From: Seminavis robusta
Taxonomy: Eukaryota; Bacillariophyta; Bacillariophyceae; Naviculales; Naviculaceae
Length of the DNA stretch: 39,310 bases
Assembly: GCA_903772945.1 (NCBI GenBank)
Contig: CAICTM010001035.1
Coordinates: 1 to 39,310, forward strand
Reading direction: 5' to 3'
Part shown: positions 7,454 to 17,352 of the stretch, one piece after another
Layout of the letters: the number at the start of each line of letters is the position of its first letter
Position numbering within the stretch: the stretch's first letter is position 1
Notes under the pieces: model-generated
The model's database searches: none
What the model saw: the letters and a program-made list of their open reading frames with translations, nothing else
Told to the model about the DNA's origin: nothing
Program-made: the position numbers and the translations under genes

Positions 7454-10273
7454 ATGGATGATTTACAGCAAACAAGCAAGGCTGTTATAGCAGCAGCTGC
7501 AGAAATTATAACTCTGAGACCATACCGAAACGGAAGTCCATTGAAGATAATGAGAATCAAAGCAACAAGGGAAGGCACCGGAGATAAGAAAGGAAGAAAG
7601 CGCCGTGCAAAGGGACACCTGCTAGAAGCTTTGATTTCACATCTTGGTCTCTCAGCCGAGGAAACAACAACAATTCTCCGAAGCCTTGCTGCTAGACGAG
7701 AACTTCGTTTCATGAAACAACGTGACTGTGGACTTACCATCTCTCAATGTGCGGCATTGATGCTCTACCTTCCTGTTACTGCCAGAGGCCTCGAACGGTT
7801 GCAGCGATTCGTAAAATGGGCTCTACCCAATAGTCTTGGTCCATCATTTTTGCCATCATCATTGAGAAAGAATCTTGCCAAGTTTTCGATGGACACATTT
7901 GATTTGAAGCTTGGATTTGAGCTTGTTGCCCTGGAAATTGGTGGATCAACAAGAAATCGAAGGTGCCTTCATGTTTGGATAAGGGAGCCTGCTGTTGCCA
8001 TCCAACGTCTTGTGCAGAGTGCATTGGTAGCTGCAAAGTTTGAAAGATCGCTTGTTTTCTCTAACCATATAGATGAGCTTGTTGTTATTCAGGGCTCAGA
8101 CAGAGGTGGTGATATCACGGCTAATCTTGTCAGAATTGGCAATCGATCAGGTGGCAATGCCTCTCAGCACTGTCTGCCTCTTTCTTTCTATGAGTTAGGA
8201 AAAGAGAGTTATTTCAATCTTCGGCAGACTATTTTTAATCCACACAAACCAACACGCAATTTCCTCATCGGTCTGCTTGAAAAGAACTATCACATGATCA
8301 CTGTGACAATCAGCAACGAAAGTGGAGCTGTTATGGATGCTCAGTGCTCGATGCTTCGGTTTGTTGTTCCAAGTATGAGCTCTGGTCACCGTATCTCTTT
8401 GACCCGTCACCCCGAAGATGAGACAGCCCCCATTCGAGCTGAGAATCAAGAAAGGGCATTACCTCCAACCGTACATATCATCGATGCCACTGATGAGGAA
8501 TCACTCAGAGGAAGTCACGATATTGCTTCACTCTCTATTCAAATGATTGTTTCAAGTGCCGAGGAAGATGATGACATTGTACACAGAGGTTTTATTCTAC
8601 GCAATTGCTTGGGACGAATTCTGTTAACCGAGTTCTTTTCGGAACATCTTCTAGCGGCAACAGAAGACACTTTGAGCTTTAATTGCTTGTTGGTTCGCGG
8701 CTTGACTTCAGATGACATCAAGTGCAACACAACTCTCATGGGCCAAGGCACTGCGTCAGTCATGCATCCTTGCACAATCTGTGTTGCTGGAAAGAAGGAA
8801 TTTGCCTCGTATCTCACCAAACCCCAAGATGAGCAACCGGCCAACAGAGCAGGCGACTTTGCCAATCCAAAACTGTACGAAGACTTTGTGGAAGCGGCCA
8901 AAGGTAGAGTAGATTGGGTTCGAAACAACTCCACAGGTCAGGCAAAGACAATGAAACAGAAATACTTGAGTGTGGTCTTTGAACCTTTACTCTACACGCC
9001 ACCAGAGGCAAATTCATGCTCTGATATGCATGTGTCAAGTGGCTTGCTTACTCATTGCACTCAGCGAATGTTGGTTCACTTGGCTGAAATCGACAAGCTG
9101 ACGGGATGGTTGGATGGTCTCACTGCTAAGTTGGACAATGCAAGAGTTTTTATAAATGCAACGAAGTCAAGTTCAGAGAAACTACGAAAGCAAGATACAA
9201 AGCTCGTGCATGACATCCAAGCTGCACAACTCATGGGATCGGCTCAAATATCGAAGCAACTCGAAGCAGAGCGAGAAATACTTTCTTTGGAGTTGATGGC
9301 TGTCACCAAGTCTCGTGATGCCGCCAAACTCTTCATTGAAAAAGGAAATGACTTTGTGCAAGGAGTAGCCAAGAAGACAAAGTCTCGAATTATGGGGCCG
9401 GCAACTTATGCATTCAGAAAAGCTTACGAGGTTGATGGAAGAGTCGCGTTTCGAGTTGAGAATAGTGGTTTTGAGTTGTCGAATGCTGATGGAATTCGCG
9501 TGCTTGAGAGAGCCGACAAGATCATCAATCGAATGCACAAAGTTTTCGCCAACAACCACAACCTAGTACAGTTGCAGAAATCTGTCGACACGCTCATGGA
9601 AAAGTTTGCTTTGATGACAAAATTGCTCTATGGAATGTCTGTGATGATGAAGAGCCAAAGAAAATGGACAACAGAGGCGTGCGATGAATTTGAATCAGCT
9701 GCACGACAATACGGGGAGCAATGGATTGCTTTTACCACCACAGGAGAGGGTGGTTCGGATGAGGCAACCATATTCAACAAATTGCATGTTTTAGTCACGC
9801 ACCTTCCTCAATTTGTCAGGCAGCATGGGATGCTTGGGAGATGCTCCGAGGAAGGCTTCGAATCCTCTCACAAATGTATTGAATCAGTCCGAAAACCTTT
9901 AGCTTGTATGACATCTACAGAGGACAGAGCACACACAATCTACCGCAGGACAATGCTACAATCAAGGCCTGAGATTGAAAGAACATTTGCAGGCATCAAT
10001 GAATGTTTCACGCAACAAAGAAGAGGACCTTATCGAAACAAAGATCGATCCAAAATGAAAACAGCTGATGAAGCGCCTGCTGCCAAAGAGTTTGGGCATA
10101 TCTCTCTACCCAAAGGATTCACTCAATCTATCAATGGTTATGTCATCAAAGAAGACTGGAAAGAATGTTTTGAATTTGTTTGTTTCAGTAGAGTGCCGGC
10201 ATACTGGACAAGTGTCTTCGCTGAGGATGGATCATTGGGTGAGGGGTGCCGCGTCCAAGCCGAATTTATCTAG
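7454..10273 (+). CDS. Large transposase-like protein of an unassigned family (939 aa)
   Basis: The frame is 939 codons without a break. Motifs in order: a basic segment (about 44-55); a DRGGD motif (216-220) followed by a helix-strand region; an HPCxxC motif (438-443) resembling a metal-binding insert; PP...SDMH (516-526); a long helical or coiled-coil stretch (about 570-700); and H-x4-H...CSEEGFESSHK (778-807) with conserved-looking Glu and His. This order (acidic D-x-GG, HxC/CxxC, PPxxH, coiled-coil insert, SE..ES.H) resembles, from memory, uncharacterised transposase-like proteins repeated in cnidarian and other animal genomes, and loosely the DDE nucleases with large inserts (KDZ). The retrotransposon debris next to it fits a mobile origin. 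I found no terminal inverted repeats. It could also be a domesticated gene. Confidence 0.6.
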   Translation: MDDLQQTSKAVIAAAAEIITLRPYRNGSPLKIMRIKATREGTGDKKGRKRRAKGHLLEALISHLGLSAEETTTILRSLAARRELRFMKQRDCGLTISQCAALMLYLPVTARGLERLQRFVKWALPNSLGPSFLPSSLRKNLAKFSMDTFDLKLGFELVALEIGGSTRNRRCLHVWIREPAVAIQRLVQSALVAAKFERSLVFSNHIDELVVIQGSDRGGDITANLVRIGNRSGGNASQHCLPLSFYELGKESYFNLRQTIFNPHKPTRNFLIGLLEKNYHMITVTISNESGAVMDAQCSMLRFVVPSMSSGHRISLTRHPEDETAPIRAENQERALPPTVHIIDATDEESLRGSHDIASLSIQMIVSSAEEDDDIVHRGFILRNCLGRILLTEFFSEHLLAATEDTLSFNCLLVRGLTSDDIKCNTTLMGQGTASVMHPCTICVAGKKEFASYLTKPQDEQPANRAGDFANPKLYEDFVEAAKGRVDWVRNNSTGQAKTMKQKYLSVVFEPLLYTPPEANSCSDMHVSSGLLTHCTQRMLVHLAEIDKLTGWLDGLTAKLDNARVFINATKSSSEKLRKQDTKLVHDIQAAQLMGSAQISKQLEAEREILSLELMAVTKSRDAAKLFIEKGNDFVQGVAKKTKSRIMGPATYAFRKAYEVDGRVAFRVENSGFELSNADGIRVLERADKIINRMHKVFANNHNLVQLQKSVDTLMEKFALMTKLLYGMSVMMKSQRKWTTEACDEFESAARQYGEQWIAFTTTGEGGSDEATIFNKLHVLVTHLPQFVRQHGMLGRCSEEGFESSHKCIESVRKPLACMTSTEDRAHTIYRRTMLQSRPEIERTFAGINECFTQQRRGPYRNKDRSKMKTADEAPAAKEFGHISLPKGFTQSINGYVIKEDWKECFEFVCFSRVPAYWTSVFAEDGSLGEGCRVQAEFI

Positions 10274-11516
10274 CCATAAACCCTTGTAAAATTGATTATT
10301 TCCAAACAGCACTTCCACAAAACTGATACCTGATGACTAGGATATCACGTCAACAAAAAGGGATGCATTGGGCAGCAGCATTGCATGGACACAGTGGCAC
10401 CAACACCCAAAATTTCCGAGGCTCGCCCCATTGTCGGGAAAATTGTGGCCCTTTTGCTCCTCCAATGGACCCAAACAAGCAAACTAGGAACTGTCAAGCA
10501 ACAGATGCTCTCTAGAGTGCTTCTAGTGGAATCTTACAGTCTCTACAGTGAAGATAACGACGTCAATACAATGGTTGGTTGACCTATTACACCATTTGGA
10601 GCCTCGGAAAGTTTCGAGTGGTATATAGCAATATTATTGTGGTTACCAACTTTGCAAGCCAGCCAGCTAATGTCCCTGTCACACACTTTTGAACCCATGT
10701 GGAATCTTGAATTCGAAAGAATGGACTGCCACGAATTCGAAAGAACGAGTGTGCCTCGACCATCTTTGGGGACTTCTTGTTTGAACCAAATCCATTAAAT
10801 CTATTATCATACTAGCTAGATCAGAAAAGGTGCCAATTTCTATTTTAATAGCGTAACGTACCCTACCGTACCGTACTGGTTTTGTACCATTCTTACTAGT
10901 ACAACACACGTACACTTTTTATTCACGAATGTCACATTTATGTCTTGTTGAAACCTACTTTGAGTATTCCATTAATTAAATCCAATCCAGACTAGCTAGT
11001 TCATACAATAATAACTGTACCGTATCAATGTACTAATACCGAAGTGCACTCTAGCTAGCTAGCGGTAGGTCCGGTGCTACCAGTACCGATACTGATACCG
11101 ACCGACCGACCGGTAGCCACAAATCTAAAACGTACTACATGTAGTTAGACTACTCTGGCTAGCTAGTACACTTTTTACTGCCCAAGTCACACTCTACCAA
11201 AACCCTCTTCAATGATGCCCAAAAAGGTGAGATGCTGCAGTCTCAGGCATCTGATCGCAACTGTCAGATTCAATAATACTTAATCTCTAGAGTAATGTTC
11301 CAGTACTCCACTCCAACTGTGTCTTGTCACGTGGCACGTGGTGCGTACTTTACCCAAGCCTTACTGGTATGTGCCAGTTTATGGTGCTTTCGACTGAACC
11401 TGGGGTGGGGATCCGGAACAGATCCTCCTTTTATCTGCTCACAATTCGAAAGTCGAAACGACTTAAAAACAGAAGCAACACTGCAACTTTGATTTCGACA
11501 AAACAAAACTTCCAAC
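10274..11516. other. Intergenic region upstream of the secreted P/VWD gene
   Basis: No gene is supported. The region holds TACCGTACCGTACTGG (around 10864-10880), several AGCTAG-type repeats (10994, 11051, 11157), the ACCGACCGACCGACCGGT run (about 11097-11114), and two copies of GAATTCGAAAGAA (10710 and 10733). Some of these may belong to the promoter of the gene at 11517. Confidence 0.5.
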
Positions 11517-12785
11517 ATGATGATCACTTTGATTACCCTTTCTCTCCTTGGCAGCTTGGCTTCTACCAAGGCTCAGACTGTCACCTACACGTCGAATGCT
11601 GCCAACAGTAACTTGCGAATTCCACCAACCGGCTCCAGCGGATTAACTGAATCAAGCATCTTCGTGGATGTCACCTTTCCCATCTGTGATGTCGACGTTG
11701 TGGTGCACATAGAGCATACACGTACAAGAGACTTGGACGTTGATATCACCCTAGACGCTCCAATGGGAATCACTGATCCTCTTGTTCGGCTGCAACATGA
11801 TGACTGTGGGGGCACTGATGATCTTATTGTTACTTTTGATGATTCCGCCACAATAAGTCTTGACGGAGTTGGTAATAACCGGGCGCTTTGCAACAACGAT
11901 GGAATATCTGTTCGGCCAGAAGGGTCTCTCGCTACATTCAATGGTTACCCTTCCAGTGGATTCTGGACGCTAAAGATTCGAGACGATCAGGATCGCAAGC
12001 GCGGAGAACTTTTGTCATGGTCTGTGAAACTCACTCGTTGTGGTGATGGAGCTGGCACTGGTGATCCTCACTTCAAGTCCTGGGCTGGTGAGTGGTTTGA
12101 TTTCCATGGGGAATGTGACTTGGTCTTTATCAACAGCCCCAAGTTTGGACATGGAACTGGATTGGCGGTCCACATTCGAACCAAGGCTCGTTACGAGTAC
12201 TCGTACATTGAGTCGGCTGCTGTTCAAATTGGAGACAGCGTTTTGGAGGTTGGTGAATATGTTAGTTACTTGTTGGATGGCGTTTCCAATGCAGAGCTGG
12301 ATAAGATGGATGACAAGTACCCTGTGACACACACGGAGGTCAACTCCAAGAAACATGTTTTCACTATTGAGCTTGGGGAGGGAAAGCAGATTGTTATTCA
12401 ATCCTTTAAGGACCTGGTCAGTGTAAAGACAGTTGGTGCCAGCGCCGAAGAGTACAATGGCAGCCAGGGTCTCTTGGGAGAGTTTGGAACTGGCAAGTTG
12501 CTTTCCCGCAATGGAACTGTCATGACTGATGCTGATGCCTTTGGCAATGAATGGCAGGTCCGTGATACTGAACCAAAACTCTTCCAGGCAAACAGATTCC
12601 CACAGCACCCAGTGCAATGCACTATGCCTAGCACTGAGAGACTTGGTCGTATGCTTGGTGAATCCACCATTTCCATGGAAGCTGCTGAGGAGGCCTGTGA
12701 GCATTGGGGAGACATGAAGGACCAGTGTGTCTATGATGTCATGGCTGCCGGCGACTTGGAGCTTGCCGACGCGGGAGCATTCTAA
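11517..12785 (+). CDS. Secreted protein with P-domain and von Willebrand D domain (422 aa)
   Basis: The protein starts with a clear signal peptide (hydrophobic ITLITLSLLGSLA, probable cut after STKA, residue 19). Residues about 24-174 form a P/Homo B-type beta-sandwich of the kind that follows subtilisin-like proprotein convertases (DVDVVVHIEHTRTRDLDVDITLDAP, then SSGFWTLKIRDDQDRKRGELLSWSVKL). Residues about 181-345 are a VWD domain, opening with GDPHFKSWAGEWFDFHGECDLV. The end (EACEHWGDMKDQCVYDV) recalls the Cys-containing segment that follows VWD. There is no protease domain and no membrane anchor, so it is probably released or placed in the cell wall or matrix, with a binding or structural role by inference. 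The ATG-ATG start directly precedes the signal peptide. The gene is a single exon. Confidence 0.85.
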   Translation: MMITLITLSLLGSLASTKAQTVTYTSNAANSNLRIPPTGSSGLTESSIFVDVTFPICDVDVVVHIEHTRTRDLDVDITLDAPMGITDPLVRLQHDDCGGTDDLIVTFDDSATISLDGVGNNRALCNNDGISVRPEGSLATFNGYPSSGFWTLKIRDDQDRKRGELLSWSVKLTRCGDGAGTGDPHFKSWAGEWFDFHGECDLVFINSPKFGHGTGLAVHIRTKARYEYSYIESAAVQIGDSVLEVGEYVSYLLDGVSNAELDKMDDKYPVTHTEVNSKKHVFTIELGEGKQIVIQSFKDLVSVKTVGASAEEYNGSQGLLGEFGTGKLLSRNGTVMTDADAFGNEWQVRDTEPKLFQANRFPQHPVQCTMPSTERLGRMLGESTISMEAAEEACEHWGDMKDQCVYDVMAAGDLELADAGAF

Positions 12786-13108
12786 GAGTGCTGCTGCTCT
12801 TTTATTTTTGAATAAGCCATTCTATAATAATTAGCTATTTTTTATGTTGACTACTACCAGTACCTGGTACTGCTTTGGGAGGTACAGTCGTACCCAAGCA
12901 AAGCCTAAAGTTTCCAGGATTGGGCCTTTTCTCTATTGGCTCTCCGTGGCGTGGGTTTTACGGCGAGAATGATAATCACGAATTCGAAAGAACCTTTTCT
13001 CTTCGACGATCTTTTGAGGACGACCTTCTTCTTCTTTGGGTTTGGTGCACAACAGATTGATCCAATCCGTTTGTTCAGACAAGGCTTGCAAGGCAAAACA
13101 CCATCACG
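12786..13108. other. Intergenic region with GTAC-type motifs
   Basis: This 323-bp gap separates two genes on the same strand. It contains ACCAGTACCTGGTACT (12856-12871), GGTACAGTCGTACCC (12881-12895) and CACGAATTCGAAAGAAC (12978-12994), which also occurs at 10730-10746. These are candidate promoter elements of the dioxygenase gene. A CTTCTTCTT pyrimidine run lies at about 13025-13036. Confidence 0.5.
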
Positions 13109-14624
13109 ATGAACCTCTGTCATCGCTCTTTCACCGTGACGGGGCTTGTCACCTTTATGGCCGTGTCAGTCTCTACCTTTGTCACTCCTCAACATGTGTC
13201 AAGATTTGGAAGCTGTCGAGGAAAAGCTTCAGAGCTGAGCAAGAAACTAATCGAGAAGCAGCAGGTCTTTTGGCCTGAGCTGTCCTCCACCAATGGCGAT
13301 GACACCGCCATTCCCACGAGCCGAAACCAGCTGACCTCTGATCAGGCCCTGTTGGATACGTCTTGCTGTGGAATGACAGCACCATTGGCGCCATCCTTGG
13401 ATCACATTGACACATCACTGCTCCCTGCTTCCAGCGAAACTGACAACGCCGTCTATGTCTTTCCGCTGGTGGTATCTCCCAAAAACTACACGGAAAACTT
13501 TTGCTTGCGTGGCTTTATGCGTGCCAATCGAGACTGGGTCGACGAGCAAATCCTCAAGTATGGAGCGGTCTTGTTTCGTGGCTTTGACATTGATTCGGCC
13601 GCCGAGGTGGAAGCGGATGTGCGAGCCTTGGAACCCAATCTGAGCAATGAATATCGCGGAACCTCCCCGCGCAACACTCAGGAAGGAAGTGATTTTGTCT
13701 TTTCCGCCGCCGAAGTCCCCTCCCACTTCCCCATTGCCCAGCATGTAAGTGCAAGAAAGAATTGTAAGTCACAAACATCTCAACAGCATCCATATAACTC
13801 CCATTCTCCTGCTTCAGTTGGAGATGTCCTTTTTGCCGGCTCCACCTAGACGTCTCTTCTTTTCGGCTTTGCAAGCTCCACATGCCACGCCTGGAAAGAA
13901 AGGAGGGGAGACAGCACTGACAGACTTTCGCAAGGTATACCGAGATTTGCCGCCCAAACTGAGAGAGAAACTAGCCACCAAAAAGATTCGCTACACGAGA
14001 AAGCACAAAGAGTATGGATTCAAGCCTGAATTCATGACCACAGATATTACTTCCCTCAAAGGATGGTCGGATCTGTTTGATACTCACGATCAGACGCTGG
14101 TAGAAGAGATTTGCCGAGCAGAAGACACACCCATGAGATGGGAAGGGGGCAAAGACAAAAAGCTGTTTGTGTCAGAGTACAACTCTGAGCCCTTCCAGTA
14201 TCATCCTGATACCAAAGAGCCAGTGTATTTCAACCATGCTCAGGTCTTTCATTGGAGTACGTTTCCGGCAGAATTGTTCCATGCCTTTCGACGCACCAAA
14301 GATATTCGGTTCCTGCTGAGGTCCATTTCGACGGGTTTGGTCAGCTTTGTGACGTATGGTTTGTTGAGAAGACGTGTCTCGTTGCATGTAAGCTATGGTG
14401 ACGGCAGCCCCATTTCCGTGAGAGAAATGGGACAAATTCGCAAAGCAATTCACAAAAACATGGTGTTCAATCAGTGGAAGACGGGTGATCTTTTGTTGAT
14501 TGACAACTTCTCCACGAGCCATGGCAGGGAGCCAACGTATTCCAAGAATCGAAAGATTGTCGTGGCATGGTCGCAAGCCTTGGCCAAGTCCAATGATCCT
14601 GTCTACGGTGGATCAACCGCGTAG
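13109..14624 (+). CDS. TfdA/SyrP-like 2-oxoglutarate Fe(II) dioxygenase (480 aa, 2 exons)
   Basis: Exon 1 is 13109-13744 and exon 2 is 13818-14624. The 73-bp intron starts GTAAGT and ends TTCAG. Joining in phase 0 creates the HxE iron-binding motif (H212, L213, E214), with the His as the last codon of exon 1. The TfdA/TauD fold continues with GGETALTDFRKVY, and the distal iron ligand lies in NFSTSHGREP (H447), followed by the likely 2-oxoglutarate-binding Arg in SKNRKIVVAW (R457). SyrP-like and clavaminate-synthase-like enzymes are the closest type. The substrate is unknown. The N-terminus is hydrophobic (TVTGLVTFMAVSVS) followed by T-F, reminiscent of the ASAF plastid-targeting motif of diatoms, so import through the ER to the plastid is possible but not proven. 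Confidence 0.85.
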
Positions 14625-14873
14625 CTAGCAGACTGCAGTAGAAGTACTGGTGGTTGGTTGCAATACTGGCCGTAGAAAGGTCAATGGGAGTCAAGGTATG
14701 AAGTAGCTGATTACTAAAAAATAAATCTACTGTACGGAGTTCTAACAATGCAATAGTATGCAAGACGCATACTCCGCCATGTATCTTCTACAAGGTTGGC
14801 GATGAACAATGGGTCCCTAACTAATTCGTTGGCTGGCTGGATGGTTGGCTGCACGGTTGCATGCCAACCTACA

Positions 14874-16175
14874 TCACCGGAAGGAGACAAGATTCGATCG
14901 CCGTGACTTTTTGGAGTGACAAGATCTAGCCAGGTCGATCCATTCCTCGCAAGAAATCGTTCCATCACCATCGGTATCCGCGTGATTCATCATGACTTGA
15001 CACTCTCGTTCGGTGACCTCCATGCCTGCATTCTGCAAGGCCACCAGGAGTTCACCTAGATCCAGTGAGTTGCTGTTGTCCGTGTCGAGTCTCTTGAACA
15101 GTATGGAGAGGTGCCGATCTGTCATGACGGTTCGTGTGGGTTGGTGGTTACTACCTTCCCTGTTCAATAGGAGGGAAGAAGAGTTATCTTCAAAACCAGT
15201 AATGCTCTTTTTGACATTTTGCCTGTGATTGTTGACGGAGAAGGCGCCGTGGTCAAAGGAATCATGAAGCTTGTCCATTGCCTTCTGCCATTTCCAACTT
15301 CCCAGGATGGCTTGTTGAAAGGATATTCCCAATTCGTAGACCAGGAAGGCAACTAGGCTGCCACCAATCAGCACAAAGATTCCGGCATTGATCAGGAGGG
15401 AGAAGCTGGTGAATCTTTGGGCCGACCAAAAGGACACCAGACTACCAACCCAAAACGAAGTCATGAGCGTCAAGAGGACACAAAGCTTCCATTTGTTCTT
15501 GTGATCCTTGTGTATGATGATTTGCGCTAGAAAGATGCAGATATCCGTAATGGCTCCGGTGTATCCTGTGGATCGAATCAACCCACTGCTGTAGATGGAA
15601 CTAATCCCATTTTGGATCCCATCGGCAGCGGCTGCCAAGAAGAAAACCCAATCTTCATGTTGCTCTAGTGCTGCCAGAATGCTGGCGAGCGTCAAGCAGG
15701 CTGCACCCATGAGGAAGGTTGGTCCATAGGTAGGCTCGATCCTGAATGGAGTAGGGCTCGGAGTAAGTAGTCCACTGATGCAAGCTCCCGCAAAAAAGCT
15801 CAGGACCATTCCGATCAGAAAGGCAAACATATCGTATTGACCATCCCCCAGATTCAGTGCTGACCGTGACAGGGTACCTGTGAAACTGGCAGCCGATTGT
15901 CGCCGACCCGACGGAGCTACAAAACCGGAGAAACAGCTCCCGTTGACATAGCCACTGTTGAATGCCAACACGGCCCCAGCACACACGGCAAACGTATATT
16001 CACGATGCGTGTACGGTCCTAATGGATGGGCTTGTGTGGGCACACTCTCTTCTTCCTCCTCTACTTCTTCTTCTTCCTCCTCCTCCTCCTCGACTGCATC
16101 CATGAAAGACACGGTGGTTCTGCACGAGTGCTCAGTGGTCTCGCCTTTCGTGGTACCAGATAGTGAATCTTTCAT
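14874..16175 (-). CDS. DUF1275 (YoaK-type) membrane protein with C-terminal EF-hand pair (433 aa)
   Basis: The start is the ATG at 16175; the frame is open upstream but has no other ATG. An acidic leader with two poly-Glu runs (residues about 29-43) precedes a DUF1275 membrane core. The core has FAVCAGAVLAFNSGYVNGSC, APSGRRQSAASFTGTLSRSAL, the TFLMGAACLTLASILAAL helix, AAAADGIQNGISSIYSSGLIRSTGYTGAITD and two further helices. After a hydrophilic linker there are two canonical EF-hand loops, D364-T-D-N-S-N-S-L-D-L-G-E375 and D400-T-D-G-D-G-T-I-S-C-E-E411. Both have acidic residues at positions 1, 3 and 12, so calcium binding is expected. The DUF1275 family has no firmly known function. A calcium-gated membrane carrier or sensor is an inference. 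A paralogue without EF-hands lies divergently at 17353. Confidence 0.88.
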   Translation of the reverse strand: MKDSLSGTTKGETTEHSCRTTVSFMDAVEEEEEEEEEVEEEEESVPTQAHPLGPYTHREYTFAVCAGAVLAFNSGYVNGSCFSGFVAPSGRRQSAASFTGTLSRSALNLGDGQYDMFAFLIGMVLSFFAGACISGLLTPSPTPFRIEPTYGPTFLMGAACLTLASILAALEQHEDWVFFLAAAADGIQNGISSIYSSGLIRSTGYTGAITDICIFLAQIIIHKDHKNKWKLCVLLTLMTSFWVGSLVSFWSAQRFTSFSLLINAGIFVLIGGSLVAFLVYELGISFQQAILGSWKWQKAMDKLHDSFDHGAFSVNNHRQNVKKSITGFEDNSSSLLLNREGSNHQPTRTVMTDRHLSILFKRLDTDNSNSLDLGELLVALQNAGMEVTERECQVMMNHADTDGDGTISCEEWIDLARSCHSKKSRRSNLVSFR

Positions 16176-17352
16176 TCTTAAAAACTGAATTCTGCGTCCC
16201 AAAGAGTAACGTGGGTGGTGATTGTTTGGATATTGGAGGGCTGGTTGGTTTGGGTACTAGTACATGATGTATACTGGTAGACTGCTGGTTGTCTGATGTG
16301 TGGCCGGCAATTGGCAGTTGTGACGAGAGATGAGAGGCCTGACACAAGGAATCAAGTCAACTTCGTTGCTTCGTTGTGCCGGCACCCCGCCACGTTTTTA
16401 GACTACTGGTACGAGGCTACGAGCTCGAGGTACTTTCTCTTTTTCCGTGTATTCGCATTCTTTGCATTTCATTGCGTTTGGATAGGTGTTTGGATCTTAT
16501 CGCACAGGACTAGGATTTTTACACTGAAACCTTGGATGCTCGGATCATAGTTATGGTGCTGCCACACCCTCTCTGCCACATTTAAGTCCTGTTGCCTCAA
16601 TACATTGTCCATTGTCTTTTACAGCTTTAGCCTACTTGTCCGGAGTACATCCTTGCTTTGAAAAAATCCATGTCTTTAAATCCGTGTTGAAGCAGCAGAG
16701 GCAGGGCTTCTTTTACCTTGGAATATTTATTTAACAAATTTTATTGGCACAGCGCCAACAAGCAACAAGCTCTTCCGTTGCTTCGTTCGTGGTGGGTGGG
16801 GGGTGGTCGCGCAGTTGTTGGGTTACCTCCAACCTAATAATAATACAGTAGCCAACAACCTCGATACTTAAATACAGGACCTCTGTTGAAACGTCATTCG
16901 TGGAAAAATACTGAAGAGACGATGATTTAATGAAAAGGCGAAAGCAATCGTCTCCTATTTTAAAAAATATACTATTTAAAAAACGATTCAGTTTGGAGAG
17001 CCTGATGTTGTCGTCTGGGATTTAAATTTGAGTGCCCCATCCTGCTAGTATCGTATTTTTTAAAAGTACTGTACCTCAGTCTCGGGTAAAATGACATCAG
17101 ATGCCCTCTATCTGCTTGCAATTGCGGCTTCTTTTACAGAAAGTACAAGTAAGTATATGTCGCAAACTACAGTGTGTACTCTGGTCCGTTTTTGACCTTG
17201 CACCCCGGCGACCCCGCTGACCGCTGATCTTGCATGGATCTTGCCGTGGTGGAGTTGTCGCCAAGTTGGTACTAGTATTATACATGTACCTCCAACCTCG
17301 GTGGTACTTCCCCAGCTCTCGGAGACACTGTGCAGCAGTTGGTCCAAGAGGA
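16176..17352. other. Shared intergenic region of the divergent DUF1275 pair
   Basis: This region of about 1.2 kb lies between two divergent paralogous genes. It contains TGGTACCAGA (16151-16160, just inside the left gene), GGGTACTAGTACATG (16252-16266), AGTACTGTACC (17065-17075) and GGTACTAGTATTATACATGTACC (about 17268-17290). There is an AT-rich part with TTTAAA blocks at 16955-16985. No ORF in it resembles a protein. It probably holds both promoters. Confidence 0.5.

Noticed and set aside
17230..17352. Longer N-terminus of the second DUF1275 protein
   Set aside because: The frame begins with TTG. The first ATG at 17284 has a poor context and a sequence unlike the paralogue, so 17353 was preferred.
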